The position numbers and the translations under genes are program-made. From Nannocystis pusilla (lineage in GTDB: Bacteria; Myxococcota_A; Polyangia; Nannocystales; Nannocystaceae): a stretch of DNA of 64,000 nt. The stretch lies in the NCBI RefSeq assembly GCF_026626665.1, contig NZ_JAPNKE010000002.1, positions 290,501 to 354,500 of the forward strand, given 5' to 3'. Under the pieces are notes generated by a model, which was given only the letters and a program-made list of their open reading frames with translations, made no database searches and had not been told where the DNA came from. Shown here in pieces: positions 55,752-64,000 of this stretch (position 1 is its first letter; the number at the start of each line of letters is the position of its first letter).

Positions 55752-58094
55752 TCATTGCTCGAAGCAGTACAGCCGCTGATAACTCGCGCAGTTCGCGGTG
55801 AGGGCGAGCGAGCGCGCGGTCCAATTGAAGTCGGTGACGTCGTTGCGGCCCTCGTAGCCCTTGAGGCCCGTCGAGGTGCTCGACCAACTGTTGCAGTTGT
55901 CGGTCAGGGCGGTGCCGGTGGCCGAGGTGCCGGTCCACACGCTGGCCTGCGGCACGAGGGCGCCGAATTCGTCGATGTTGATCGGGGCGTCGAGGCTGCC
56001 GTCGGTCAGGTCGGCCCAGCTCTGGGCGATCTCCGGGCCGTCGAGGCGAGCGTAGTGCGTCGTCGACTTGACGAAGCGCAGCGCCGGGCTGCTGCCGGGG
56101 GAGCTGACCCAGGCGTCCCAGGTGCCGCCCAGATTGGCCGCGGTGGCCCGCGCCTGGCACTTGCTCTTGGCGCCCAGGGTGTTGCCGAGGCCGCCGGTGA
56201 AGGTGATGCTGGTGATGAACACGCGCTTGGGCCGCGTGCAGTCGGCGTTGCACAGGTCGCCGTCGAGGTTGTTGCCGTCGTCGCAGGCCTCGACGCCGGT
56301 GCGCACGAAGCCGTCGCCGCAGGTGGCCGGGACGCAACCGCCGAGGCAGGCGTCGCTGTTGCTGGCGTTGCCGTCGTCGCAGGGCTCGACGCCCGCGTGT
56401 ACGAAGCCGTCGCCGCAGACGGCGAGGGTGCAGGCGAGGGTGCACTCGCCGCCGTTGTCGTTGAGCGGGCCGAGGTCGCACGGCTCGGAGGCTTGCTTGA
56501 TGCCGTCGCCGCAGGTCGGCAGCTTGCAGGCGTTGGTGCAGGTGTCGGCGTCGATCGCGTCGGCGTCGTCGCAGGCCTCGCCGGGGCCGACGTAGCCGTC
56601 GCCGCAGTAGCCGAGGGTGCAGTCGAGCTTGCAGGCGTGGGTGTCGGCGTTGCCGGCCCCGTCGTCGCACTGCTCGACCGCGAGCTGGACCAGGCCGTCG
56701 CCGCAGGTGGCGAGCTTGCATTGGCTGGTGCACGCGCCGCCGTCGCTGTTGCCGGGGCCCTCGTCGCACTGCTCGCCCTCGCTGACCTGGACGAGGCCGT
56801 CGCCGCAGCTCGGCAGCATGCACGCGTCGGTGCAGCCGTCGTCGGGATCGCCGTCCTGGCCGTCGTCGCACTGCTCGCCGATGTCGACGAGCTCGTTGCC
56901 GCAGGCCTCGTGGAAGCACGTCGGGCCGCAGCCGTCGCCGCCGGCGAGGTTGCCGTCGTCGCAGGCCTCGCCGGGGCCGAGGTCGCCGTCGCCGCAGACG
57001 TTGAGGACGCAGCCGGCGAGGCAGGCGTGACCGGGGCCGTTGGCGAGGCCCTCGTCGCACGGTTCGTCGCCGCTGCCCTGATCGTGGACGAGGCCGTCGC
57101 CGCAGGTCGCGACCGCGCAGGCGAGGGTGCAGTCGCCGCCGTCGCTGTTGTCCGGGCCGTCGTCGCAGGCCTCGCCGGCCTGGACGAAGCCGTCGCCGCA
57201 GGCCGCGAGGGTGCAGGCGGCGGTGCAGGCGTCGGTGTCGTCGGTGTTGCCGTCGTCGCACGCCTCGCTGGCCTGGACGACGCCGTCGCCGCAGAGCGGG
57301 GCGATGCACGCGTTGGTGCAGGCGTCGTCGTCGATGTCGTTGCCGTCGTCGCAGCCCTCCATCGGACCGACGAAGCCGTCGCCGCAGGCGGCCAGGCTGC
57401 AATCGAGCTTGCAGGCGGCGTTGTCGGCGTTGCTCGGGCCGTTGTCGCAGGCCTCGCCGGGGCCGATGTCGCCGTCGCCGCAGACGGCCAGGACGCAGCC
57501 GGGCCGACAGGCCGCGCCCGGGCCGTTGGCGGCCCCGTCGTCGCACTCCTCGCCGGGTTGGATGAAACCGTCGCCGCAGCTGGCGGGGAGGCAGGCAGCC
57601 GTGCACAGATCGGTGTCGACCGCGTTGCCGTCGTCGCAGGCCTCGCCGACCTGGACGACGCCGTCGCCGCAGCTGGCGAGCGCGCAGGCGTTGCTGCAGG
57701 CGTCGTCGTCGACGGCGTTGCCGTCGTCGCAGGCCTCGCCGGGGTCGACGTGGCCGTCGCCGCAGATCGGGCCGACCACGCAGCTGTTGCTGCATTCGTC
57801 GTCGTCGACGGCGTCGCCGTCGTCGCAGGCCTCGCCGGGGCCGACGTGGCCGTCGCCGCAGACGCCCAGGGTGCAATCGAGCTTGCAAGCGGCGTCGTCG
57901 CCGTTGGCGGCGCCGTCGTCACACTCCTCGCCAGGCCCGATCTCGCCGTCCCCGCAGGGGAGCTCGGGCGAGGGACTGGTGATATTGATCGAGACTTCCA
58001 CGGCACCGTCACAGCCGGTGGCCAAGAGATGCAGCGCCGTCGCAAGCGCGCAGGTATACGCGCGACGAGCCGCGAGGTTCTTCGTGTTCGCCAT
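55752..58094 (-). CDS. DUF4215-repeat lipoprotein with DUF1554-like C-terminus (copy C)
   Basis: 780 residues, uninterrupted, first gene of the operon. The signal peptide ends LHLLATGC. It has 18 DUF4215 repeats from PCGDGEIGPGEECDDG to TCGDGFVRTGVEACDDG, then the DUF1554-like head (RVFITSITFTGGLGNTLGAK; YQRLYCFEQ). The CGN variant repeat (ACGNELVDIGEQ) is again followed by a CGDGLVQ...GEQ repeat. Start ATG 58094 with GGAG ten bases upstream. Probable outer-membrane anchored surface protein; ligand unknown. Confidence 0.92.
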   Translation of the reverse strand: MANTKNLAARRAYTCALATALHLLATGCDGAVEVSINITSPSPELPCGDGEIGPGEECDDGAANGDDAACKLDCTLGVCGDGHVGPGEACDDGDAVDDDECSNSCVVGPICGDGHVDPGEACDDGNAVDDDACSNACALASCGDGVVQVGEACDDGNAVDTDLCTAACLPASCGDGFIQPGEECDDGAANGPGAACRPGCVLAVCGDGDIGPGEACDNGPSNADNAACKLDCSLAACGDGFVGPMEGCDDGNDIDDDACTNACIAPLCGDGVVQASEACDDGNTDDTDACTAACTLAACGDGFVQAGEACDDGPDNSDGGDCTLACAVATCGDGLVHDQGSGDEPCDEGLANGPGHACLAGCVLNVCGDGDLGPGEACDDGNLAGGDGCGPTCFHEACGNELVDIGEQCDDGQDGDPDDGCTDACMLPSCGDGLVQVSEGEQCDEGPGNSDGGACTSQCKLATCGDGLVQLAVEQCDDGAGNADTHACKLDCTLGYCGDGYVGPGEACDDADAIDADTCTNACKLPTCGDGIKQASEPCDLGPLNDNGGECTLACTLAVCGDGFVHAGVEPCDDGNASNSDACLGGCVPATCGDGFVRTGVEACDDGNNLDGDLCNADCTRPKRVFITSITFTGGLGNTLGAKSKCQARATAANLGGTWDAWVSSPGSSPALRFVKSTTHYARLDGPEIAQSWADLTDGSLDAPINIDEFGALVPQASVWTGTSATGTALTDNCNSWSSTSTGLKGYEGRNDVTDFNWTARSLALTANCASYQRLYCFEQ

Positions 58095-58675
58095 CTGTTT
58101 GTTACTCCGATCGACTGGTTGGATACGAGCGACCCACGCCGCGACCGCCAGGCGCAGGCGCGAACGTGAGGCCGACATGAACGCGTCGGACCCGAGAATG
58201 AGTCCAGGCCCGTGGCGATTTGATCGGCCACCGCCGGCGCACACCTGAACTTCGAGCCATGTACGTCCGCGCCGCAGACCCGCGCAGCCCGGCGGTCACA
58301 GTCGCGCGGAACGGGCGAGGACGAGCGCGGGCGCCGGCTCGATGGCGCCAGCCCGGCGGCGGACTCCTTTAATGGGCAGGAAGTCGGGCGATCGGAGTCG
58401 CGGGAGTCGGTACTTGGCGTTCGCCTTTCGCAGCGGACTTGGAGGTGAGACCGCGAATCACGTGAGGCGAATGCAGGCTTGAATTACGTCGCGGACCCTC
58501 TGCATGGACCCGAAAATGGTGAGTCGCTGGGATCACCGAAAGATTCGTGATGGCCGACGTGTGACGAATCGCCGGCCCGAGAGTCGACGATTGCGAGGAG
58601 GTCCTTCGGGGGCTCGCGCCTGGGCCTGCCCTCGCTGGAGCTGTGCGAGGCTCACGTCGTGATCGTGCAGACCTG
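58095..58675. other. Intergenic region upstream of the lipoprotein operon
   Basis: 581 bases without a supportable gene. It should contain the promoter of the three-gene lipoprotein operon. Parts are less GC-rich than neighbours. No clear hexamers or repeats were identified. Confidence 0.45.
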
Positions 58676-59341
58676 TCACGTGTCAGGCCGGCCGCTACGG
58701 AGGCGGCGGGCGAACGGGGAGCTCTCGTCGAGGACGAGGGCTCGTGAGAATGCGTAGCCGACGACGCTCCAGCCCCATACGCTGCTGTAGAAGAAGCCGA
58801 CGCCGACCGCGAGGAGGCCGAGCGGAGTGAGTGCCATGGCGGCGAGGGCGATGGCCCAGGCGCGGAGGTACGAGGAGCCGCCGTCCAGCGCTCGCCGCAA
58901 CGCCTTGTCCGGTCGGTACAAATAGGAGAGATCGTTGAATGCTGCGTTGTAGGTCATCCCGCCGGGCAACGCATAGATCGCGAGCAGGAAGCATGCGAGC
59001 GCGAGCGGGCCTGTCACCCAGATCAGGGCCGAGGACGCAAGGCCGTGAAGGGCCGCGGTCGCGCCCGCGAGGAGGATGGCCGGCGTGAGATAGACGGTGA
59101 TCGCCGCGAAGGCGCGGAACCCTCGACGCAAGGTGTGACCCCAGGGCGCGAAGCCGCGGAAGTAAGGCGGCTCGTCGTGATAGACCCGGTAGACGACATC
59201 CAGACGGTGGCCGAGATTGAGGATCCAGCCCAGCAGGGGCAGGAGAAGCAGCGTACCTCCCAGCAGCACGTCACGCCGCCCCTCGGGGGTGCTGATGGGG
59301 AAAGCGAAGCACTCGCGGAGACTCGGAGCGGGGCGACGCAT
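58676..59341 (-). CDS. DUF4013-type integral membrane protein
   Basis: 221 residues with about five membrane helices (for example VLLGGTLLLLPLLGWILNLG; ITVYLTPAILLAGATAALHG; IALAAMALTPLGLLAVGVGF). The start MRRPAPSLRECFAFPISTPE and the arrangement of Gly-rich helices fit DUF4013 proteins. The function of the family is unknown. ATG at 59341 is used; TTG at 59356 would add five residues. Confidence 0.7.
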   Translation of the reverse strand: MRRPAPSLRECFAFPISTPEGRRDVLLGGTLLLLPLLGWILNLGHRLDVVYRVYHDEPPYFRGFAPWGHTLRRGFRAFAAITVYLTPAILLAGATAALHGLASSALIWVTGPLALACFLLAIYALPGGMTYNAAFNDLSYLYRPDKALRRALDGGSSYLRAWAIALAAMALTPLGLLAVGVGFFYSSVWGWSVVGYAFSRALVLDESSPFARRLRSGRPDT

Positions 59342-59898
59342 GCGAAGGACCTTCAAGTCTTCCGCGGGGTGGGGGCGGCGCGGCCGACGAGGCCCAGCCC
59401 TCGGAGTGCAGCGCCCCGTCGAACCACCGCGTACGAGGCGATGCGCTCGACGAGAACGAGGTCGCTCCGGGTGACGTGCAGCAGCATCCGGGGCAGATGA
59501 CCACGGCCCGACCTGCGGAACAAGTGCCGTCGTCGCTCGCGCTCCCGGCCGCTGCGCGGCCCGTTTGACCGCCCGGCTCAGCGCCAGCGGCAGTACATGT
59601 TCCTCGCTCTTCTAAGAAATGATCCGCGTGGCGTGACCGGCGTGGTGGGATGACGAGGGGGTAACATCCTGACGCCAGGCCCGCCGTCACCCGGAGCTCC
59701 TCGGCCCCGCGCCTTCGCCACGGAGAGATGTCCCGACGCCGGCGCTCGCACGGGCCGCGTCCCAGTGAGGCAAGTCCGGCGGGTCGCAGGGCCCCGGCGT
59801 ACGGCGCGGGCCGCGGCCGCGGGGCGGTGCGCTTGTATGCACAATTCACGGGCTCGCGGTTGATTCCGCCCCGCTCTCGGGGCTATGCCAGAGATCCC
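59342..59898. other. Divergent intergenic region
   Basis: 557 bases between the leftward DUF4013 gene and the rightward fusion gene. Open frames are low quality. Promoters for both are expected here. Confidence 0.45.
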
Positions 59899-61811
59899 GT
59901 GAGCACCACAACCCCCTCCATGGCGTCCTCGGTACCCTCGAAGTCCCGCTCGGGCTCGGTCTCCTCCGGCTGTCGACGGAAGGCAGGCCGAGCGAGGCGG
60001 ACGCGATCGACGTCGTCCGCTTCGCGCTCGATCAGGGCATCCGTCTGCTCGACACCGCCGACTCGTACGCGCTCAGCGACAAGGACCTGCACTACGGCGA
60101 GGAGCTCGTGCGCAAGGCGCTGAGCGGCTGGAGCGGGCCGCGAGAGCAGGTCCGCGTGGTCACCAAGGCGGGGCTGGCCCGGCCGAAGGGCAAGTGGGTG
60201 CCGAACGGTCGCCGCGAGCACCTGCGCAAGATGGTCGAGGGCAGCCTCAAGGCGCTGGGGGTCGAGCGGATCTTCATGCTCCTGCTGCACGCGGGCGACC
60301 CCAAGACGCCGCTCGAGGAGAGCCTGACGGCGCTGGCCGAGCTGCAGAAAGAGGGGAAGATCGAGCACCTCGGGCTGTCGAACACGTCGATCGCGGAGGT
60401 GCGCCAGGCCGAGCGCCACTTCAAGGTGCAGGCGATCCAGAACGAGCTCAGCGTGATCGACCGGAACAGCGGGGTCGACGGATTGGTGGCACTGGCGCGG
60501 CAAATGAACATACCGTTCCTGGCCCACCGGCCGCTCGGCGGGCACGCGAAGACGGCCAACCTGCTGAAGAACCGGGCGGTCAAGCCGATCGCGACCCGCC
60601 ACAAGATCACGCCGCACGAGGCGGCGCTGGCGGCCCTGCTCGACCTCGGGCCGCCGGTGGTGCCGCTGTTCGGGGCGACCAAGCGGGCCAGCGTCGAGTC
60701 GAGCCTGCGCGCGCTGAAGGTCCCGTTCGACGCCAAGGACCGCGCCGATCTCGCGACCAAGATCTCGTTCGCGGCCACGCCCGAGGCGCTGGCCGCCACC
60801 GCGCCGCCGGTGGTGCCTGCCGGGCTGCGCGTGCTGGTGACCGGCGAGGGCCCCGGCGAGGAGCCCGAGGTGGTGATCATGATGGGGGTGCAGGGCGCCG
60901 GCAAATCGTCGGAGGTGGCCCGCTACCTCGATCGCGGCTACGCGCGGCTCAACCGCGACCTGCTCGGCGGCGACCTCGACGGGCTGGTGCCGAAGCTGGG
61001 CGAGCTGCTGGCGGCGGGGCAGCGGCGGGTGGTGCTCGACAACACCTACGCGACGCGGGTGTCGCGGTTCCCGGTGATCCGGATGGCGCACGCGCACGGG
61101 GTGCCGGTGCGCTGCCGCTTCCTGGCGACGCCGATCGACGAGGCCTACACCAACGTGGTGCTGCGAATCCTCGAGCGCTACGGCAAGCTGCTCGGGCCCG
61201 ACGAATTGAAGGAGCTGGCGAAGGACGACCCCAACCTGCCGCCGCCGGCGGCGATGGCGAAGTGGGCGGCGAGCTTCGAGGCGCCGCACGTCGACGAGGG
61301 CTTCGGGGTGGTCGAGGAGGTGCCGTTCGTGCGCCGCGTCGATCCGCAATTCACCGGCAAGGGGCTGCTGCTCGACGTCGACGGCACGCTGCGCAAGACG
61401 AAGAGCGGCGAGATCTTCCCGCGCGACCCCGAGGACGTCGAGCTGCTGCCGGGCCGCCGCGAGGTGCTGCGCCGCTTCGTCGACGAGGGCTACAAGCTGT
61501 TCTTCGTGTCGAACCAGAGTGGGGTGGCGTCCGGGACGGTCAGCCAGGACGCGGTCGAGGCCGCGTTCGCGCGGACGATCGCGCTGCTCGACCTGCCGGT
61601 GGCGGAGGTGATGTATTGCCCGCACCCGGCGTTCCCGGCCGGCTGCTTCTGCCGCAAGCCGCTGCCCGGGCTCGGCGTGTCGCTGATCCAGCGCCACGGC
61701 CTGGCGCGCGAGGGGGTCGTGATGGTCGGCGACATGGACAGCGACCGCGACTTCGCGCGCTCGCTCGGGGTCAAGTACGTCGACGCGCACGAGTTCTTCG
61801 CGGGCTCGTGA
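59899..61811 (+). CDS. Aldo/keto reductase-P-loop kinase-HAD phosphatase fusion, one frameshift
   Basis: About 637 residues in three parts. Residues 1-300 form an aldo/keto reductase with tetrad Asp and Tyr in LLDTADSYA, Lys in VVTKAGL and His in LLLHAGDP. A P-loop kinase follows, with Walker A MMGVQGAGKSSEVARY near 331, like the kinase half of polynucleotide kinase. The last part is a HAD phosphatase with LLLDVDGTLRKT near 492, VSNQSGVASG and a Cys pair CFCRKPLPG as in histidinol-phosphatase/GmhB types. The GTG start at 59899 (VSTTTP) is joined to the main frame by adding one C in the C run 59912-59916. The kinase and HAD parts together resemble a bifunctional 5'-kinase/3'-phosphatase for nucleic-acid ends. 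Confidence 0.78.
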
Positions 61812-62110
61812 GCGGCCGGTCGGGGTAGGTCGACCTCACTGCGAGAGCGTGTCCTCGTCGTGAGGTCGAGGCGGTCGTTCGCTACTGCCGACGGTGAGGA
61901 CGTTGCTCGCGACGAGGTCGATGCGGACGATCGTTCGCGGCGCCGCGGAAGGTCGACGCGGGCGCGTCTTGGGCCTGCGGGCTCGTGCGAGGCTCGGCGC
62001 ACGCGAACGGTCTGCGGGGTCGAGCGGTCGATCGTCCTGGTTCGGCGAGAAACGTGTTCTCGTGCGCGGTCGATCGCTGACGCTTGCGCGGCCGGGGCGG
62101 GCGATCGACG
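61812..62110. other. Intergenic region
   Basis: 299 bases between two rightward genes. No gene or clear regulatory structure was seen. Confidence 0.4.
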
Positions 62111-63445
62111 ATGGTGCCGAGCGTGACTGGCGACGCGGACGAACTGGTAGCGTTGCGCGAGCAGTGGCGAGGCCTCTGCCAGCGACCGGAGCGCGACGAG
62201 CTGGCGGCGGCGATCGCCGGGTGGTTTCGCCGCGACGTCGCGGCCGCGCGCGCGGCGTGGCTGGCGGACGAGTCGATGGCGGCCGCGGCGGTGGGGCGCA
62301 TGCTGCGGGGCGTGCTGGTGATCCAGTGGATGCGCGAGCGGAGGCCGCATCGACCCGGGCCGTACGCGGTCGAGCTGCGGCGCCGGCTCGCGGGTGATGC
62401 GGTCGAGGCCGACGACGCGGCGTACGCGGACGAGGAGGCGGGGTCGATCGATCCGGGCGATCCGTTCTTCGCCTGGCGGCTGTCCGAGCTGGCCGAGGCG
62501 TCGGCGCCGGAAGGACGGGCGGCGGTCGTCGATCGGGCCATCGAGGCGTTCGCCGCGATCGCCCTGGCGCCGATCGATCCGGGCAACGACCCCGGGCCGT
62601 TCGCACGCCTCGCGCCGTGGATGGACGAGGCGCAGCTGCGCCGCGCGATCGCGGTGAGCGAGCGAATGGCCACCGCCGATTGGCGGCACCAGCTGAGCCA
62701 CGCGCGCGCCTGTCTGTTCGTGCGGCTCGCCGCGCTCGGCCGCGTCGACGAGGCCGAGCGGCTGTTGCCGGCGATCGCCGACGCGGTGGTCCGGGCCGAC
62801 GCGCACGGGCAGATCTTCGGGCATCGCGTGGCGCTCGGCGAGGCGTGGTCGCTGCCCGCGGGCGACACGTGGTCCGATGATTCGCTGTTCCTGCGCTTCA
62901 TCGTCGGCCTGACGCAGGTGCTGGAGCCGCCGGGGCACCTGCCGTCGGAGGCGCTGCTGCGCGGCTGCCTCGACCGCGCGTGCAGGGTGGGCGAGGTCGA
63001 GCTGCGCAGCGCGGCGCTGCAGGTGCTGGTGGACAGCTGGCACGCGACGGGGCCGGTGGCGCTGTGGGCCTCGCGGGTGCGCGAGCGGACGAGCGGGCGC
63101 GAGCAGATCGAGATGTTGCTGCTGCTGGCGGCGCAGCGGGCGATGGAGCCCGAGGCGCGGTCGATCGCGCGGCTGGCCGTCGAGCAGGCGATGACGCCGG
63201 TGGGGCTGCGCGAGGGGCTATGGTTCGACGAGCTGTGGGCGGCGCGCGAAGTGGTCGCGCCGGCCGAGGCGGCGGGCGTGTTCGCGGCGGCGATGTGGCG
63301 AGCGGCCACCGATCCGCGCGCGTGGTCGTTGCCGCGGTTGCATCACTCGTACGACCTGGCGGAGTTTCTCCGCTGGATCGGCGGCGACGGGGCGGTCGTG
63401 GCGAGCGTGCGGGCGCTCGACGAGGCGGCGGCGCTGCTGGCCTGA
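62111..63445 (+). CDS. Unrecognised helical protein
   Basis: 444 residues, Ala/Leu/Arg-rich and helical throughout, with weak repeat-like periodicity (LARLAPWMDEAQLRRAIAVS-like blocks; LFVRLAALGRVDEAERLLPA) that suggests a TPR or HEAT-like scaffold. No signal peptide or membrane helix. ATG at 62111 is used; an earlier in-frame GTG at 62084 would add nine residues. It follows the fusion gene but is not tightly linked. Confidence 0.65.
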   Translation: MVPSVTGDADELVALREQWRGLCQRPERDELAAAIAGWFRRDVAAARAAWLADESMAAAAVGRMLRGVLVIQWMRERRPHRPGPYAVELRRRLAGDAVEADDAAYADEEAGSIDPGDPFFAWRLSELAEASAPEGRAAVVDRAIEAFAAIALAPIDPGNDPGPFARLAPWMDEAQLRRAIAVSERMATADWRHQLSHARACLFVRLAALGRVDEAERLLPAIADAVVRADAHGQIFGHRVALGEAWSLPAGDTWSDDSLFLRFIVGLTQVLEPPGHLPSEALLRGCLDRACRVGEVELRSAALQVLVDSWHATGPVALWASRVRERTSGREQIEMLLLLAAQRAMEPEARSIARLAVEQAMTPVGLREGLWFDELWAAREVVAPAEAAGVFAAAMWRAATDPRAWSLPRLHHSYDLAEFLRWIGGDGAVVASVRALDEAAALLA

Positions 63446-63602
63446 GCTGCGTGAGGGCGGGGCGACGTCGCGTTCGGCGGTCGCGCTCGCCCGCGCAGGC
63501 CCGGGGTCGCTTTGCCATGACATCGATGTCGCGGTGAGGCCGTGGGGCTCGCGTCGACACCGGCGATTGCTGGGGGGATGCGCGGGTGGTATCGTAGGTG
63601 GC

Positions 63603-64000
63603 ATGAACTCGCTTGATTTGCGTGCTGCTGTGTTGGCGGTGCTCCAGGCCGTCACGCTCGCGTGCTCCGTGAAGGTCGCGGGCGACGGCTCCGACGGCGA
63701 CGGGGTGACGAGCGAGCAGGGGTGCAACTCGGAGTGGGAGTACAACCTGCGCGCGTCGTCGTTGATGACCGCGGAGGCGGTCGACCTGGTCGCGGTGGCG
63801 GGGACTTCGGCGAAGTTCTCGGTGGCGCTCACGGCCGAAGGGCGGCTGCTGGCGCCGCTCGGCAGCGCGGTGTTCGAGCCGGTCGAGCAGCCGGCGAGCG
63901 GGACGCTGCGGGCGGTGGCGATGGGCGCGACCGAGTGCCCGGAGCTGCAGCCGTGCGCCGATCCGGTGGCATTGGCGGTCGGGGACGGCGGGGCGGCGCT
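63603..64000 (+). CDS. Putative lipoprotein, 3' end beyond window
   Basis: The first 132 codons are visible. It starts MNSLDLRAAVLAVLQAVTLA followed by Cys, consistent with a lipoprotein signal peptide. An Asp/Gly linker (VAGDGSDGDGVTSEQ) and a beta-rich body with two Cys residues (ATECPELQPCADP) follow. The family is not recognised. The frame is open to the right edge. Confidence 0.6.
   Translation, partial: MNSLDLRAAVLAVLQAVTLACSVKVAGDGSDGDGVTSEQGCNSEWEYNLRASSLMTAEAVDLVAVAGTSAKFSVALTAEGRLLAPLGSAVFEPVEQPASGTLRAVAMGATECPELQPCADPVALAVGDGGAA

Noticed and set aside
51079..58094. CRISPR-like array suggested by the regular spacing of repeats
   Set aside because: The repeats are degenerate, in frame and encode the DUF4215 protein repeat; there are no unique spacers.
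53473..58169. Two plus-strand frames of about 770-800 codons opposite DUF4215 copies B and C
   Set aside because: They are the reverse reading of the cysteine repeats and give Val/Ala/Gly repeats with no cysteines or signal peptide.

Overview
The window looks like a chromosomal segment from a very GC-rich myxobacterium, most likely of the Nannocystis type. The evidence is the long DUF4215 cysteine-repeat lipoproteins, a MYXO-CTERM-like sorting tail, an ADYC-domain remnant, Ser/Thr-rich lipoprotein linkers, and large kinase and STAS regulators. The species is inferred, not proven. No rRNA, tRNA, CRISPR array or phage module was seen. The high GC content creates many long antisense frames, and these were discarded.

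Layout. 1-4.9 kb: the 5' part of a giant regulator (kinase-like, AAA ATPase, GAF, STAS) that runs off the left edge. 5.5-5.75 kb: a 51-bp tandem repeat. 5.7-14.4 kb: one minus-strand operon in the order GH2 galactosidase, galT, galK, glycosyltransferase, glf, GH1-like hydrolase, galE. It joins the Leloir pathway to UDP-galactofuranose synthesis. 14.7-27 kb: an aminotransferase, a ferritin-like pair, a lipoprotein esterase, a MYXO-CTERM-like protein, an orphan cobalamin-binding domain, a Fis-like regulator, a GST, a PAS protein, a lone receiver and a sensor-less histidine kinase. 27.4-35 kb: a Ser/Thr kinase with a helical repeat region, an ECF-like sigma factor, a patatin, and a CotH/MopE/C-type lectin lipoprotein. 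35-37.7 kb: a rifamycin phosphotransferase gene (rph) with a perfect 19-bp palindrome just upstream that resembles the actinobacterial rifamycin-associated element. 37.8-42.9 kb: an adenylate cyclase between a methyltransferase fragment and an intact-looking methyltransferase, then two unrecognised proteins. 43-50.9 kb: an ADYC remnant, a PAS-STAS regulator, an XRE regulator, two aldo/keto reductases, transposase remnants and a lipoprotein. 51-58.1 kb: three tandem paralogous DUF4215/DUF1554 lipoproteins. 58.7-64 kb: a DUF4013 membrane protein, an aldo/keto reductase-kinase-phosphatase fusion, an unrecognised protein and the start of a lipoprotein.

Sixteen genes need a total of 19 one- or two-base corrections to give full-length family members. 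Most are single-base losses, many in C or G runs. This is best explained by consensus errors in the assembly, so these genes are annotated as continuous CDS with the shift position stated.

Functional picture: a predatory or soil bacterium with galactoside uptake and glycan building, heavy investment in secreted or surface lipoproteins, Ser/Thr-kinase and STAS signalling, and an antibiotic-inactivating enzyme that may be inducible.
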